A stretch of DNA of 55,956 nt from Lentisphaeraceae bacterium (GTDB lineage Bacteria > Verrucomicrobiota > Lentisphaeria > Lentisphaerales > Lentisphaeraceae), in contig JAJPOQ010000065.1 of the NCBI GenBank assembly GCA_021232515.1, positions 1 through 55,956 on the forward strand, in the 5' to 3' direction. Below, piece by piece: positions 8,044-17,829 of the stretch. Made by a program: the position numbers and the translations under genes. Each line of letters starts with the position of its first letter. Within the stretch, counting starts at the first letter, position 1. Below the pieces are notes generated by a model. The model did no database searches and had not been told where the DNA came from. It was given only the letters and a program-made list of their open reading frames with translations.

Positions 8044-11000
8044 TCAGTCAGTGATTTTTTTCATAGTAACAACAGATACCTGTTCACTTACATGTGTTCT
8101 CTCTGAGTCGCCAATGGTATCTTCATCAATAACTAGGCTTAGACTACCATCAACTGGTCCTGCTCTATCAAAGAGCACTGCCCAGCCACCATCAATACCG
8201 TCCATTGCAGCTTTAGTTGCAACACTTAATTGACCTTCTGCAGCATAAGTTATTGGGAAATTGGAAAACCCCATAATTGTATCATCGCCTAATGAGAAGG
8301 TGAACTCATTATTTTTGAAAGTATAAGTTCCTTCCTCTACGGCAATGTAACCGAGAGTTTCATTGGATCTTGAGGATGCTGGATCTTCACCTACATGTTT
8401 ACCGATATATAAAGAATCCGCTGTTGCTGGATTGTAATGATTTCCATTGCAGGACCAGAAAGTAGACCACCTAGAATCTCTATAGGACATTACTTGGCCA
8501 AAAACAGCAACATGAGTATAAGAATTTAAAAATTCTAATGATTGACCTTGCCAGTTGTTTTTGTAGTCTGTTTTTGTGGATTCAAAAAGCTGTGCTTCAA
8601 GAGTTATTCCATGTTCAGCATCAGAATAAGCACCAGCTTCAACAACTATATAAGTTACTTCGATGTCCGCCGCAGGTTTTGTTACTTTATCAGCTCTTTG
8701 AGTACGCAGTTCAAAAGAATTGGACGTTCTGTTTCGAATACGAGTTACAAGAGGGCCTCCAGAACTGTAAACAGGCGTGGTGATAATTACTGGATTATAG
8801 TATGTTTCTGGCAAAGAAATTTTCTTCCAGCTTTCTTTGACTCCTGAAACTTTCACGATGTTTAACTTTGGATTATTTGAAGCATAAAGGGCTGTTATTG
8901 TCAGATCAGAAGTAACATTTGAAAAGTCTGTATCCCAACCGATAAAATCCCAGTCACTTGCTGCTTTGATTTTCGGAGCTAATGCCGCAGTTTCTTCTAC
9001 AACCGTTTGAACCAGTTTGTCGTTAGAAGAACCGCGAGTATCGGTAACAAAGGTTACTTCATAAGTAGTTTCTTCCTTATAGTCCATTAGCAGGCCGGCA
9101 ACGATTTGTTCACCACTTTCCTCGCCATTTTCAACTGACTTAACAAAAATACGGAAGATTTCGTCACCTTCCTCGAGTTCGTCCTGAATGGCCGTAAATG
9201 TTACCGACTCAGATACTTTACCAGGTTTAATAAGGATGGTCTGAGTTGAGACTTTGTAGTCCTTTCCATAAATAGTAGTACCACTGAATCCCAGAACCAC
9301 TTTAATTGTTTTTGATGATGGGCTAGAAAGCTGAGCCGTTACCTTGGCAGTACCGTCCTTTTCAGAGATGCGGTGCCCGTTGATGGTCAGTTTCACTTTG
9401 GGCTTAGGATCATTATCCACGATAGTGAAGGTGTGAACTTTGTTACTCGCCAAGGTCGCATTGGTAGGATTGCTCAATGTTATTTTTATATTTTCGTTGG
9501 TTTCGTCCAGATTATCTTCTTTAATCTGTATCGATAAATTTTGTGTGGTTTTCCCAGCTTTTATTGTAAGAGTACCGTTGGCAAGGACATAGTCGGTATT
9601 CTGTTTGGCACTACCGCCAGTTACAGTGTATTTCACAGTGACATTTTTGTTTGAAGCTTTATAAAGGGAAATAGGAATAGTTGCAGTTGCTTTTCCTTCA
9701 TTGCTTGAAGAGCTTACTTTTGAAAATCCAACAGTGGCCGAAACTGCTTTATCATCATCAATTATGAGACCCGCCAAGCGTTGAGTTCCATTCTCAGTAC
9801 CGTTAGTTACCGAACTGATATCGATGATAAATGCCTCATCACCCTCGATACTTTTATCGTCAACTGCCTGCATGCTTGTCGAACCGCTTGTTTTGCCTGC
9901 CGCGATAACGATTGTGTCAGTTGCACTATAATCCTTTCCTCCACCAATACTTTTTCCACTGTAAGCCAGTTTGACTGTGACCTTTTTGGATGATGCGGCG
10001 GACAGTTTAGCAGTGATAATAGAGCTACCATTTTTTTCATTGATACGGTGGGTACTCATTGACAATGAAACCTTAGGAGGATTATCGTTGTCAGTAATCG
10101 TATAAGTGTAAACTGTAGTTGCTGCTAATTTTGCATTAAATGGCGCACTCAGAGTTATCTTGATACTCTCATTGTTCTCATCCAGTGTGTCATTAATAAC
10201 TTTTATATTGATATTCTTCGTTTTAGTTCCGGCCGCAAAGGTCAATTTACCACTAGCAAGAGTGTAGTCTTCTCCTGAACCTTGAGCGTCACCACCAGTA
10301 ACGGCATACTTCACCGTTACGGTTTTATTGAAAGTTTTGCTCAGAGAAACCGGAATGTTGACTGTGGTGGTTCCTTCGCTACCTGCAGACGACGCTTTGG
10401 TGAAAGCGACCGTTGGATTTGTGACGATACCGTCTTGAGCTTTGTAGCTTACTGCTGTGCTTAATCCAGAAGAGTTGCGGCTGGTATCCACTGCCTCGAC
10501 GGTGATATCGTAAGTTTGATTATTAAGCAACTCAGTGAAAGTGTAGGAAGTCATGGTTGCTGGTATACCAGCGATACATTTATTATTAAGATAAATGCGG
10601 TAGAGAAGTACGGATTCGTTATCTGTACTCTTAGTCCAGGAGACGCTATGCTTACCGCCGCCAATACTAGATGCTTTTAGACTCTTCGGCTTTGAGGGGG
10701 CACTGGTGTCTTTGGCCGGTACACTAGCTGAAGTTGTGATTGATATTTCCGAGGCTTTACCCGTTGGTCCTGATTTTTTGGATTGGGTGATAAACTCATG
10801 AACAGTTGCAGCATCTGGTAGCCAGAAACTTAGTTTGTTTTTGTCAGCTGAGCTAAACTCACTCCACTTCTTGATCACGATATTATTGTAATAAGTACGA
10901 TTATAGCTACCTGCGTCAGTTGTTTCGCGAACACTTTCAATTGTGCACTTGACGGCAAAGCCTGTTTTGTCTCCATTTACTGGTGCTAGAGAAAAATTAT

Positions 11001-11913
11001 TTGGTGTGTTTGATGTAGGAGTACGTAGGTTAATGACACCCTGTAGCCATTTGAGCTGATAGTATTTGTTCGAAGGAGAAAAGTGACCATATACATTCTG
11101 GCGATATTTTGTACTTCTCATTTTTGGGTCAATGAGAGCGGAACAGGCCTGCCAGTTATAGTTACTACTAAATAGTGTAGACGTACTATTGTAGTGCGCT
11201 GAACGGCGGTCTGTACCTTCATATAAGTTATCAAAAGACGCATAATAAAGTGTCGGGACACCCGCAATTGCCCCAGGGAACGCACCGTAAGTAGTCGAAA
11301 CATCCATGGTTAGGGCCATGACCTTATTTTTGTTATTTCCACTTGCCGCCCAGCCTGCTGCAGCTCTGCCGCCTTTAGATAAACCACTCATGATTGCACC
11401 TGCATGAAGAAGTTCTGGGTGACCTGTGATATTGACAAGTTCATTCCTCAGAGAATCGGAGACTCCCCAACTCCACGTTCCATAGCCAGGACCAGAATCG
11501 CCACAAGTCAGTACTGCTACACCATTGTCATGAAGCATCTGAAACAGTTTGTTGTCAAAGTTGCCGTCGCTTATATCAACGCTTCCATCAGAATTCTTCT
11601 TTAGCGTTTTACTTGAAAGGTTCATTATTTTATAGAGGTTGATACTTCCAGGGTACACTGGTATGACTTGCGAGAGTAGGTGGATCCCTCTTACAGGCAT
11701 TTCACCAGTTAAGCCAGATGGTATAAGTAGAGCAACTTCCTTAAATCCATCAGTTGCCTTACCGTTGCCAGATTTATCGACCCAAGAAACAACCCACTCT
11801 TTCCATTGTCGGCCAAATTTTGTGACTTCTTTTGGGCTATCTGCCTGTACTGTTATAGCTAAGGATACAATCAGAATAAATTGCAAAAATAAATGTAAAC
11901 TGTTCCGTCTCAT
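8044..11913 (-). CDS. Giant secreted protein: serine hydrolase, FN3, four Calx-beta, H-type lectin
   Basis: A 1289-aa protein with a signal peptide (1-25). Domains in order: an alpha/beta-hydrolase-like region (about 30-390) with nucleophile elbow GLSKGG and a later GHFSPSNKYYQLKW segment that may supply the His; a fibronectin type III domain (about 405-495); four Calx-beta repeats (about 497-955) ending in DNDxP or DDDK-type turns; an InlB-like beta-grasp repeat (about 960-1020, WDFIGWDTDFSN); and an H-type lectin-like domain (about 1030-1110, YYNPVIITTPVYSS). Calx-beta repeats 1 and 3 resemble each other, as do 2 and 4, so a two-domain unit was duplicated. The likely role is a cell-surface or released hydrolase that binds carbohydrate; the substrate is unknown. 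Downstream terminator at 8008. Confidence 0.8.
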   Translation of the reverse strand: MRRNSLHLFLQFILIVSLAITVQADSPKEVTKFGRQWKEWVVSWVDKSGNGKATDGFKEVALLIPSGLTGEMPVRGIHLLSQVIPVYPGSINLYKIMNLSSKTLKKNSDGSVDISDGNFDNKLFQMLHDNGVAVLTCGDSGPGYGTWSWGVSDSLRNELVNITGHPELLHAGAIMSGLSKGGRAAAGWAASGNNKNKVMALTMDVSTTYGAFPGAIAGVPTLYYASFDNLYEGTDRRSAHYNSTSTLFSSNYNWQACSALIDPKMRSTKYRQNVYGHFSPSNKYYQLKWLQGVINLRTPTSNTPNNFSLAPVNGDKTGFAVKCTIESVRETTDAGSYNRTYYNNIVIKKWSEFSSADKNKLSFWLPDAATVHEFITQSKKSGPTGKASEISITTSASVPAKDTSAPSKPKSLKASSIGGGKHSVSWTKSTDNESVLLYRIYLNNKCIAGIPATMTSYTFTELLNNQTYDITVEAVDTSRNSSGLSTAVSYKAQDGIVTNPTVAFTKASSAGSEGTTTVNIPVSLSKTFNKTVTVKYAVTGGDAQGSGEDYTLASGKLTFAAGTKTKNINIKVINDTLDENNESIKITLSAPFNAKLAATTVYTYTITDNDNPPKVSLSMSTHRINEKNGSSIITAKLSAASSKKVTVKLAYSGKSIGGGKDYSATDTIVIAAGKTSGSTSMQAVDDKSIEGDEAFIIDISSVTNGTENGTQRLAGLIIDDDKAVSATVGFSKVSSSSNEGKATATIPISLYKASNKNVTVKYTVTGGSAKQNTDYVLANGTLTIKAGKTTQNLSIQIKEDNLDETNENIKITLSNPTNATLASNKVHTFTIVDNDPKPKVKLTINGHRISEKDGTAKVTAQLSSPSSKTIKVVLGFSGTTIYGKDYKVSTQTILIKPGKVSESVTFTAIQDELEEGDEIFRIFVKSVENGEESGEQIVAGLLMDYKEETTYEVTFVTDTRGSSNDKLVQTVVEETAALAPKIKAASDWDFIGWDTDFSNVTSDLTITALYASNNPKLNIVKVSGVKESWKKISLPETYYNPVIITTPVYSSGGPLVTRIRNRTSNSFELRTQRADKVTKPAADIEVTYIVVEAGAYSDAEHGITLEAQLFESTKTDYKNNWQGQSLEFLNSYTHVAVFGQVMSYRDSRWSTFWSCNGNHYNPATADSLYIGKHVGEDPASSRSNETLGYIAVEEGTYTFKNNEFTFSLGDDTIMGFSNFPITYAAEGQLSVATKAAMDGIDGGWAVLFDRAGPVDGSLSLVIDEDTIGDSERTHVSEQVSVVTMKKITD

Positions 11914-12217
11914 CTTTACTACCTTGTATTCATTTTTATAAATTTTGTTAGACTATTTGAGGGTAAACTTGATTCTGGCCTTTAGAATTATTTAAAGATT
12001 TTAGTTGCTGATAGATGCCTTTAAAAAATCTATAAAATCATTTATATAAAATATTTAGGTATCTTCTTCTATGAAGTAAACCATGATAAATTAAGGCTGT
12101 TACAAAAACAGATGTTAAATTAGTCATTTTTGATGTATTTCTTTAATTCGTGGCAGTTTCGTTGTTAAGATTTTGTGATCAATAGCTTTCTAAAGCACTA
12201 AAACCCAATTACTCGTG

Positions 12218-12367
12218 ATGCGCGCATTACTTATCTTTGCCATTGTCATATTTGTTGTTTTCGTCTCAACTCGTTACATGCCGAATTCAGGATTAGGAAA
12301 GAGGTTAGAAATGATCCTAAATAAAACTCTCGAGGAAGCCTTTGCAGGTGACAAAAAAGCCTCCTAG
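12218..12367 (+). CDS. Small single-helix membrane protein (49 aa), candidate
   Basis: An ATG-started ORF of 49 codons. Residues 2-16 (RALLIFAIVIFVVFV) form one strongly hydrophobic helix, followed by a basic/amphipathic tail (KRLEMILNKTLEEAF) ending GDKKAS. This order is typical of small inner-membrane proteins and unlikely in random AT-rich sequence. There is no good Shine-Dalgarno site upstream, and I do not recognise a family. Its last codons and stop lie inside the hairpin at 12353-12376, so translation end and transcript end coincide. It could also be a decayed fragment. Confidence 0.45.
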   Translation: MRALLIFAIVIFVVFVSTRYMPNSGLGKRLEMILNKTLEEAFAGDKKAS

Positions 12368-12376
12368 TAGATGCTT
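12353..12376 (+). repeat. Second copy of the AAAAGCCTCCTAGTAGAGGC hairpin
   Basis: Differs from the hairpin at 8008-8031 at one stem position (GATGC for GAGGC), giving AAAAGC/GCTTTT arms around a partly unpaired middle. It overlaps the stop codon of the 49-aa ORF and ends in TTTTA, so it may be its terminator. A weaker relative, AAAAATCTCCTAGTA, is at about 25805. Confidence 0.5.
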
Positions 12377-12807
12377 TTACCTCTATGCATTGGTTCAATA
12401 TTTGAACTAAAAAATTCTTTTATTTTCGTTCCGCATAGTTGTAGTTCATATCTTTTTTTATTCTAAATGGTGCGAGACTTTTGAGGATAATTAGAAAAGT
12501 GTTTAGAGCTATATAGAAACCAACCCTATTATACCTGAAAGTCACATGTTCTCTGCAGAGAGGATAATGGGGTTAAGTTATAACTTAAACGGAATAATTG
12601 ACTTAGATATTTTAGAGGAGAGATGGTGAGATTTTAATTTGTATTAACTTTTGTTGTAACACAGCCTGTTTTTAGCTGTTATACCTTATGAAAATTGGTC
12701 CTTTGAATTTTACTGGATTTTAAAGAACAAACTCAATAACCAATGAAAATACTTGAGTGCTTCAGACGAAGTTTTACATCAAAATAAATAGGGATTTATA
12801 ACAGGCT

Positions 12808-13605
12808 ATGAAAAAGAAAAACTTTACCTTAATTGAGTTGCTTATAGTTGTTTCTATAATTGCAATACTGTTATCTCTTCTTCTTCCTTCTCTTAGGAAT
12901 GCCAGAGAAGCTGCAAAATTTGCAGTTTGTCGCTCAAATCAATCACATCACTATAAGCTTTTATTGCTGGCTACAAAAACTAATAATCAAAGAATTCCAA
13001 GAATAGATAATACAGGTGCCACAAACAATCCTGTAGATTATCGTTCACTGATAGATCATGATTGGTATGGGGCAGATAAGGAAAAATTTCGAATGGTTAA
13101 TCCAACTATGGGAATGTTTACTGAAGAGTTCAGCTTCCTTCGTTGCCCTTCTTTACCAGATGGTGTTAAAGGGTCAGGTGTTGGTTCCAATGGCAATTTT
13201 GATTATAGTCTGACCGCAGCATTTAGTATAGCTTTTCTTAACACAATCAGCACTAATACTCGTTGGGGAACTACCTGGGGCGACGGTAAGTCTGTAGTTA
13301 CACCGCTTATATTAGATGAAGATCCAGAAGATGGTATAAATGGTGCTCATGCAGAAGGTGGCTTTTGTAGGAGTGATAAATTTGCTGTTAGGCATATTAC
13401 CAATGCGAGAAAAGGTTCTTGGGCTGGGGTAGACGGATCTGTATATACTTATACAGACCCTAATTCCGTAGAATTTAGAAAGTTTGATAAGTTTTTTACA
13501 GCTCTTGAGGGTAATCGTTATGAATCGTTAAAACTTCCCACGCCGCCAGACCATAATACCCAAAGTCATAAAGTCTGGCACAGAAGAGGTGGACAGAGGA
13601 GGTGA
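12808..13605 (+). CDS. Prepilin-type N-terminal domain protein (Lentisphaera type)
   Basis: A 265-aa protein beginning MKKKNFTLIELLIVVSIIAI, the class III signal cleaved by prepilin peptidase just before Phe6, with Glu at +5 and a hydrophobic helix to about residue 30. The C-terminal domain is globular and contains KFAVRHITNARKGSWAGVDG, like the H-x-G pseudopilin family (DUF1559-like) present in many copies in Planctomycetes and Lentisphaerae. It stands alone, far from the pilus operon at 28-38 kb, as these genes often do. The role is presumably a pseudopilin or surface protein handled by the type II/IV assembly machinery; its particular job is unknown. Confidence 0.85.
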   Translation: MKKKNFTLIELLIVVSIIAILLSLLLPSLRNAREAAKFAVCRSNQSHHYKLLLLATKTNNQRIPRIDNTGATNNPVDYRSLIDHDWYGADKEKFRMVNPTMGMFTEEFSFLRCPSLPDGVKGSGVGSNGNFDYSLTAAFSIAFLNTISTNTRWGTTWGDGKSVVTPLILDEDPEDGINGAHAEGGFCRSDKFAVRHITNARKGSWAGVDGSVYTYTDPNSVEFRKFDKFFTALEGNRYESLKLPTPPDHNTQSHKVWHRRGGQRR

Positions 13606-13836
13606 TTTGTGATTTATGCTTACCTGCAAAAGCACATTGATAATTCTACATTTGTCCACCATCAAATAACTGTTTTCTGATGTTGTTAGCCTAAGACTCA
13701 GATAAAGTCCAAGTAAGATTCGGCCATTATTTTAATCGCTCTGATAATAAAGTGAAAAGTCAGTGGTTACTCTCTCATTTATACTTGGGTATAGTTGCTG
13801 CGTTGTCTTTTCTGAAAATAGAAAAGAGAGTAGAAG

Positions 13837-14895
13837 ATGGGTACAAGGGTTCTTTGTTTTATTGCAATATTTATAAGTATTTCGGCTATTGTTTATACAG
13901 CTTCTAGTAGTCCCGATTGTAAGCACTGCATCGAGGCTGCTTTAACGAAAGATATTCCTCCAAAATATAAAGAGGTGACTGCCCCAAAAAAACCAAAGCA
14001 AGTGGATATAAAAAATGTGGCAGCTAGACCTTCTCAAAAAATAAAAGCCTCAGTAGTAAAGTCGAAACCAGCGTTCATTGAATTACCTATAACTGGTCGT
14101 TTTTTGGGTCAAATACCCTTGTCAAACTTAGAAACAGTTGAAGAGAAAGTCGAGTACATTTTAGCTGGTTTTTCGCTAGAAAAGGGAATTCCTCACAATA
14201 GTAATTTCTATGATCAAATGGTGGCAATGGGAGAGGAAGTTATTCCCTATTTGTTAGATGAGTTGGATGAGGAGAAAAATTGGAAAAGAAGATTAGCGAG
14301 TCAATTTACACTCTCAAAGATTTTTGATAAAAATATAGAAGATAATAAAGAGCATATTCTAAAATACTTTAAAGAGAAATTATACTTTGTCGAGTTGATA
14401 GAAAAGCATAAAATCCCAGAAGCAGAAGAGCATGTTTTTGACCTTATAAGTGAAAATGAGGTAAGTAGAAATCGCTCTCTAAGTACTGATTTAATGCATG
14501 CTGCCATAAACTATGACGAAGATAGAGCCTTAGAGATCTTTCGTAGACAGATTAAGGATGGAATGAAATCAGCTTCGCTTACAAAAATTCTCATGGAAAG
14601 GTATGAGGAGATTGACTTGAGTAATGAGTTAAGATCAGCTAGTCAGAAAGCTACATCTTTTCACGATAGATTTCGTTTATCTGAATATTCTTTAAAGCAA
14701 GGTATGAAAGAAGGCGTTTACGATACGGTAGAACTCTTGAAGAATGAAGAAACCGTGGGTCGTCATAAGCAGGAAATAGTTAAAAGACTCCGTAAAGTGA
14801 CTTCATTTAAAGGAAGTTCTGGCGAACTCTTGTCTTGGTTTGTCGAGAACCACTATGATCTAGAATGGAACCCTGACATTAAAAAATTTGAATAA
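13837..14895 (+). CDS. Membrane-anchored or exported hypothetical protein, HEAT-like
   Basis: A 352-aa protein. Residues 5-24 (VLCFIAIFISISAIVYTASS) form a signal anchor or signal peptide, followed by CKHC (a CxxC-type pair) and a Lys/Pro-rich linker to about residue 75. The remainder is helical and charged, with segments such as EVIPYLLDELDEEKNWKRR and RALEIFRRQIKDGMK that resemble HEAT or PBS-lyase repeats. No catalytic residues stand out. It starts 231 bases after the prepilin gene on the same strand; co-transcription is uncertain. I do not recognise a named family. Confidence 0.72.
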   Translation: MGTRVLCFIAIFISISAIVYTASSSPDCKHCIEAALTKDIPPKYKEVTAPKKPKQVDIKNVAARPSQKIKASVVKSKPAFIELPITGRFLGQIPLSNLETVEEKVEYILAGFSLEKGIPHNSNFYDQMVAMGEEVIPYLLDELDEEKNWKRRLASQFTLSKIFDKNIEDNKEHILKYFKEKLYFVELIEKHKIPEAEEHVFDLISENEVSRNRSLSTDLMHAAINYDEDRALEIFRRQIKDGMKSASLTKILMERYEEIDLSNELRSASQKATSFHDRFRLSEYSLKQGMKEGVYDTVELLKNEETVGRHKQEIVKRLRKVTSFKGSSGELLSWFVENHYDLEWNPDIKKFE

Positions 14896-15311
14896 TGAGC
14901 TAAACCAATGGGAACTATAAAGTACCGGGTAAGTTTTAGTTTTTGCACGAGCTTGCTACAAATAAAGCATTTAGTGGAATTGGACTAAGTCCTATTACCT
15001 ATCTAGACACTGAAAGCGGTTGAAATTGGACAAGGGACTCCCAAAAAATGGGAATTTCATTTAAATGCAAATCAAAATGAGATGATGCAAAAACCGATGT
15101 TGTTCTATGTGAAATTCCGATTCATTCTCATCAAAAAACCATAACTCTTGAGCTTAAAGACAACAGCCTAGAGTTTGTTGTCCAAGTCATGAGGAAATTG
15201 CCAAAATCCTGAGGGGAGGGGGTATCAATTTTTTGAGCTGTCTTCCTTATCTTACTGTGTGATAAATGTGTTTAATTTTTAACCATGAATTTTAAATAAA
15301 GGATTGTGTAG
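14896..15311. other. Intergenic region with a coding remnant
   Basis: 416 bases holding the remnant at 15081-15212 and otherwise nothing I can name. It presumably also contains the promoter of the propeller/cytochrome gene. Confidence 0.4.
15081..15212 (+). pseudogene. Possible gene fragment (44 codons, no start)
   Basis: An open frame without a start codon gives a protein-like ending (KTITLELKDNSLEFVVQVMR then KLPKS and stop), while the frame just upstream is closed by stops. The amino-acid order looks like the beta-rich C-terminal end of a real protein. I cannot name the parent, and chance is possible. Confidence 0.25.
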
Positions 15312-17771
15312 ATGTTGAAATATCTTTTCTTGATTTCTTTGGCGATGACATGCTTCGCTAGTGCGTCTTCAACAGATCCATCTCGTTTCAAAGTAGCGGA
15401 TGGCTTTAATGTTGAATTGGTTTATGAGGTGCCTAAAGACAAGCAAGGTTCTTGGGTTTCTATGACAAATGACTCTAAAGGTCGCTTGATTGTGTCTGAC
15501 CAGGTTGGGTCACTTTATAGAATAGATGTATCGGGCAAAAAGGCTAAAGTTGAGAAGATAGAAGTAGATACAGGCATGGCTCAAGGTTTACTTTGTGCTT
15601 TTGATGCTCTTTATGTCATGGTAAATGGCGGTCGAAAAATTGGTAGTTACCTTGTCAAAGTTACTGATACAGATGGCGACGATAAGTACGATACAAAAGA
15701 AGAACTGATTAACTTCAATCAGGGGACAGGTGAGCACGGGCCGCATGCATTGCTTCTTGGGCCTGACAAGAAATCGATCTACATGGTTGTTGGTAATCAA
15801 TTGAATCTACCAAAGTATAAAAACACTCTTGTTCCACCTTTATGGGGAGAGGATCAACTCCTTCCTCGTATCTATGGTAAAGGCTATATGAAAGGTGTGA
15901 CAGCTCCTCGTGGTTTCATTGCCAAGATGGATAAAAATGCCGAGAATATTGAGATTATCGCTACTGGCTTCCGCAATCAGTACGATGCTGCTTTAAATAG
16001 AGAAGGTGAGTTATTTACTTTCGATGCCGACATGGAGTGGGACATAAATACTCCTTGGTATAGGCCGACTCGAGTGAACCACGTCACTAGTGGTGCTGAA
16101 TTCGGTTGGAGAAATGGTTCTGCTAAGCTTTTAAATCACCACCCAGACAACTTGCCAACAACGTTGGATATAGGTCCTGGTTCACCAAGTGGTGTAGCTT
16201 TTGGTTATGGCGCCGCTTTCCCTGAAAAGTATCAGGAAGCGTTTTTTATCTGTGACTGGAGTTATGGAGTTCTTTATGCGGTTCACCTGCAGCCGGATGG
16301 AGCAACTTTTAAAGCTAAGAAAGAAGTGTTTATAAGTGGCCAACCTCTGCCTTTAACTGACATATTAGTCAATCCAAAAGACAATGCTTTATATTTTACA
16401 ACCGGTGGACGTCAAGTTCAGTCAGCTCTTTATAGAGTTACTTATACTGGAAATGAGAAAGTCATAAGTAAAGATTCTGGAGTGATCACTAAAGAAGCTA
16501 AACTTCGTCGTGAACTTGAGGAGTATCACGGACCAAACAAGCCAGAGGCGGTTGCAAAAGTTTGGCCTCATCTAAGTCACTCAGATCGTCATATCCGCTG
16601 GGCTGCGAGAACTGCGATTGAGCATCAAGATGTAGAAGTCTGGGCCAAGAAAGCTTTAGCAGAAACGAATCCGGAAGCTTCTCTTGAAGCTCTTCTGGCT
16701 TTATCTCGTGCTGGAGGTGAGAAGCATAAAAGCGCTCTTATAAAAAACCTTTTGAAACTAGATTGGTCAACTTTAACAAAAGCTCAGAAGTTGTCTCAGC
16801 TTCGTATCCTTAACATCGTCAGTGCCAGAATGGGCGGTATAGAGTCAGCTAAAACTGAACTCTTAGGAAAGTTTGATAGTCAGTACCCAAATAAAGATAC
16901 TGAGTTAAATATGGAACTGGCGCAGATTATGGTTTATTTGCAATCTGAAACAGCCGTTGCCAAAACGGTGAAGTTGTTAGAGAAAGCGCCAAGTCAGGAA
17001 GAACAGATTCACTATGCAAAAACCCTTCGCTTAGCAAAGACTGGTTGGACCGATGAAAGTTACAAAAAGCTCTTTAACTGGTTTACCATTTCCTCAGGCT
17101 ATGGCGGCGGTGCGAGCTTTAAAGTCTTTATGAGTGAAATAAAACGAGACACTCTAAAACTGATGAGCAAGGATGCCAAAGCACGACTTCAAAGCGCGAT
17201 AAATGCCAAGGTGACTAAGACTAAGTCTCGTCCCAATCCAGCATTACAGCTTATTGCGAAACGTGGTTCTTTTACGAATTGGAAAGTTAGTGATTTTAAA
17301 GAAGTCGTTGCTGGTGGTTTAAAAGGCAGAAACTTTGAGAATGGTAAAAACTTTTATGGCGCTGCAAACTGTACAGCTTGTCATAGATTCAATGGCAGTG
17401 GCGGCATCATAGGTCCGGACTTGTCTGGCTCTGGTGGTCGTTTTGCTCCGCTTGATTTACTTGAGGCAGTTATCGAACCTAGTAAACAGATCTCGGACCA
17501 GTATGGATCAGTCATTCTAAATATGAAAGATGGTACCTCTATCAGTGGTAAGATTGCCAATATGAAAGGCGATGAACTGCGAATCATTACAAATCTCTAT
17601 AGCCCAGGTGAAATGACTAAAGTTGATAATAAACAGGTCAAAGACATAGTCGATTCGAAAGTTTCAATGATGCCTCCAGGCTTGATCAATATGATGACAC
17701 AAGAAGAAGTTCTTGACCTTCTTGCCTACGTTTTATCTCGCGGCGATAAAACCAGCTCCATGTTTAAATAA
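15312..17771 (+). CDS. PVC-type beta-propeller dehydrogenase with C-terminal haem domain
   Basis: An 819-aa protein with a signal peptide (1-19, cleaved after CFASA). Residues about 25-390 form a six-bladed glucose/sorbosone dehydrogenase-like propeller (GNQLNLPKY, TGFRNQYDAALNREGELFTF, GPGSPSGVAFGYG). A HEAT-like middle follows (about 400-650). The C-terminal 150 residues are the Planctomycete/Verrucomicrobia haem-binding domain, with the c-type site CTACH at 687-691 and a distal GPDLSGSGGRF. The protein should be periplasmic and pass electrons from an oxidised sugar or alcohol to its own haem. The substrate is unknown; in these phyla such genes sit beside sulfatases and DUF1080 proteins, as here. 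The full length matches the family. Confidence 0.9.
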   Translation: MLKYLFLISLAMTCFASASSTDPSRFKVADGFNVELVYEVPKDKQGSWVSMTNDSKGRLIVSDQVGSLYRIDVSGKKAKVEKIEVDTGMAQGLLCAFDALYVMVNGGRKIGSYLVKVTDTDGDDKYDTKEELINFNQGTGEHGPHALLLGPDKKSIYMVVGNQLNLPKYKNTLVPPLWGEDQLLPRIYGKGYMKGVTAPRGFIAKMDKNAENIEIIATGFRNQYDAALNREGELFTFDADMEWDINTPWYRPTRVNHVTSGAEFGWRNGSAKLLNHHPDNLPTTLDIGPGSPSGVAFGYGAAFPEKYQEAFFICDWSYGVLYAVHLQPDGATFKAKKEVFISGQPLPLTDILVNPKDNALYFTTGGRQVQSALYRVTYTGNEKVISKDSGVITKEAKLRRELEEYHGPNKPEAVAKVWPHLSHSDRHIRWAARTAIEHQDVEVWAKKALAETNPEASLEALLALSRAGGEKHKSALIKNLLKLDWSTLTKAQKLSQLRILNIVSARMGGIESAKTELLGKFDSQYPNKDTELNMELAQIMVYLQSETAVAKTVKLLEKAPSQEEQIHYAKTLRLAKTGWTDESYKKLFNWFTISSGYGGGASFKVFMSEIKRDTLKLMSKDAKARLQSAINAKVTKTKSRPNPALQLIAKRGSFTNWKVSDFKEVVAGGLKGRNFENGKNFYGAANCTACHRFNGSGGIIGPDLSGSGGRFAPLDLLEAVIEPSKQISDQYGSVILNMKDGTSISGKIANMKGDELRIITNLYSPGEMTKVDNKQVKDIVDSKVSMMPPGLINMMTQEEVLDLLAYVLSRGDKTSSMFK

Positions 17772-17783
17772 AAATACTCCCAT

Positions 17784-17805
17784 GGCCCGTACTTTCGGGC
17801 CTTTT
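17784..17805 (+). terminator. Hairpin between the propeller and DUF1080 genes
   Basis: Stem GGCCCG/CGGGCC around loop TACTTT, followed by TTTTA. It starts 12 bases past the upstream stop codon and 29 bases before the DUF1080 start, so it would end or reduce read-through into the DUF1080 gene. Confidence 0.7.
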
Positions 17806-17829
17806 ATCGATAGTAAATAAGGAAATTAT

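Larger units (their letters stand above)
11914..12807. other. Long intergenic region with one small gene candidate
   Basis: 894 bases between the Calx-beta gene (minus) and a prepilin gene (plus). The only coding signal I can support is the small ORF at 12218-12367. 12380-12807 is AT-rich, with no gene or terminator that I recognise. Confidence 0.4.
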
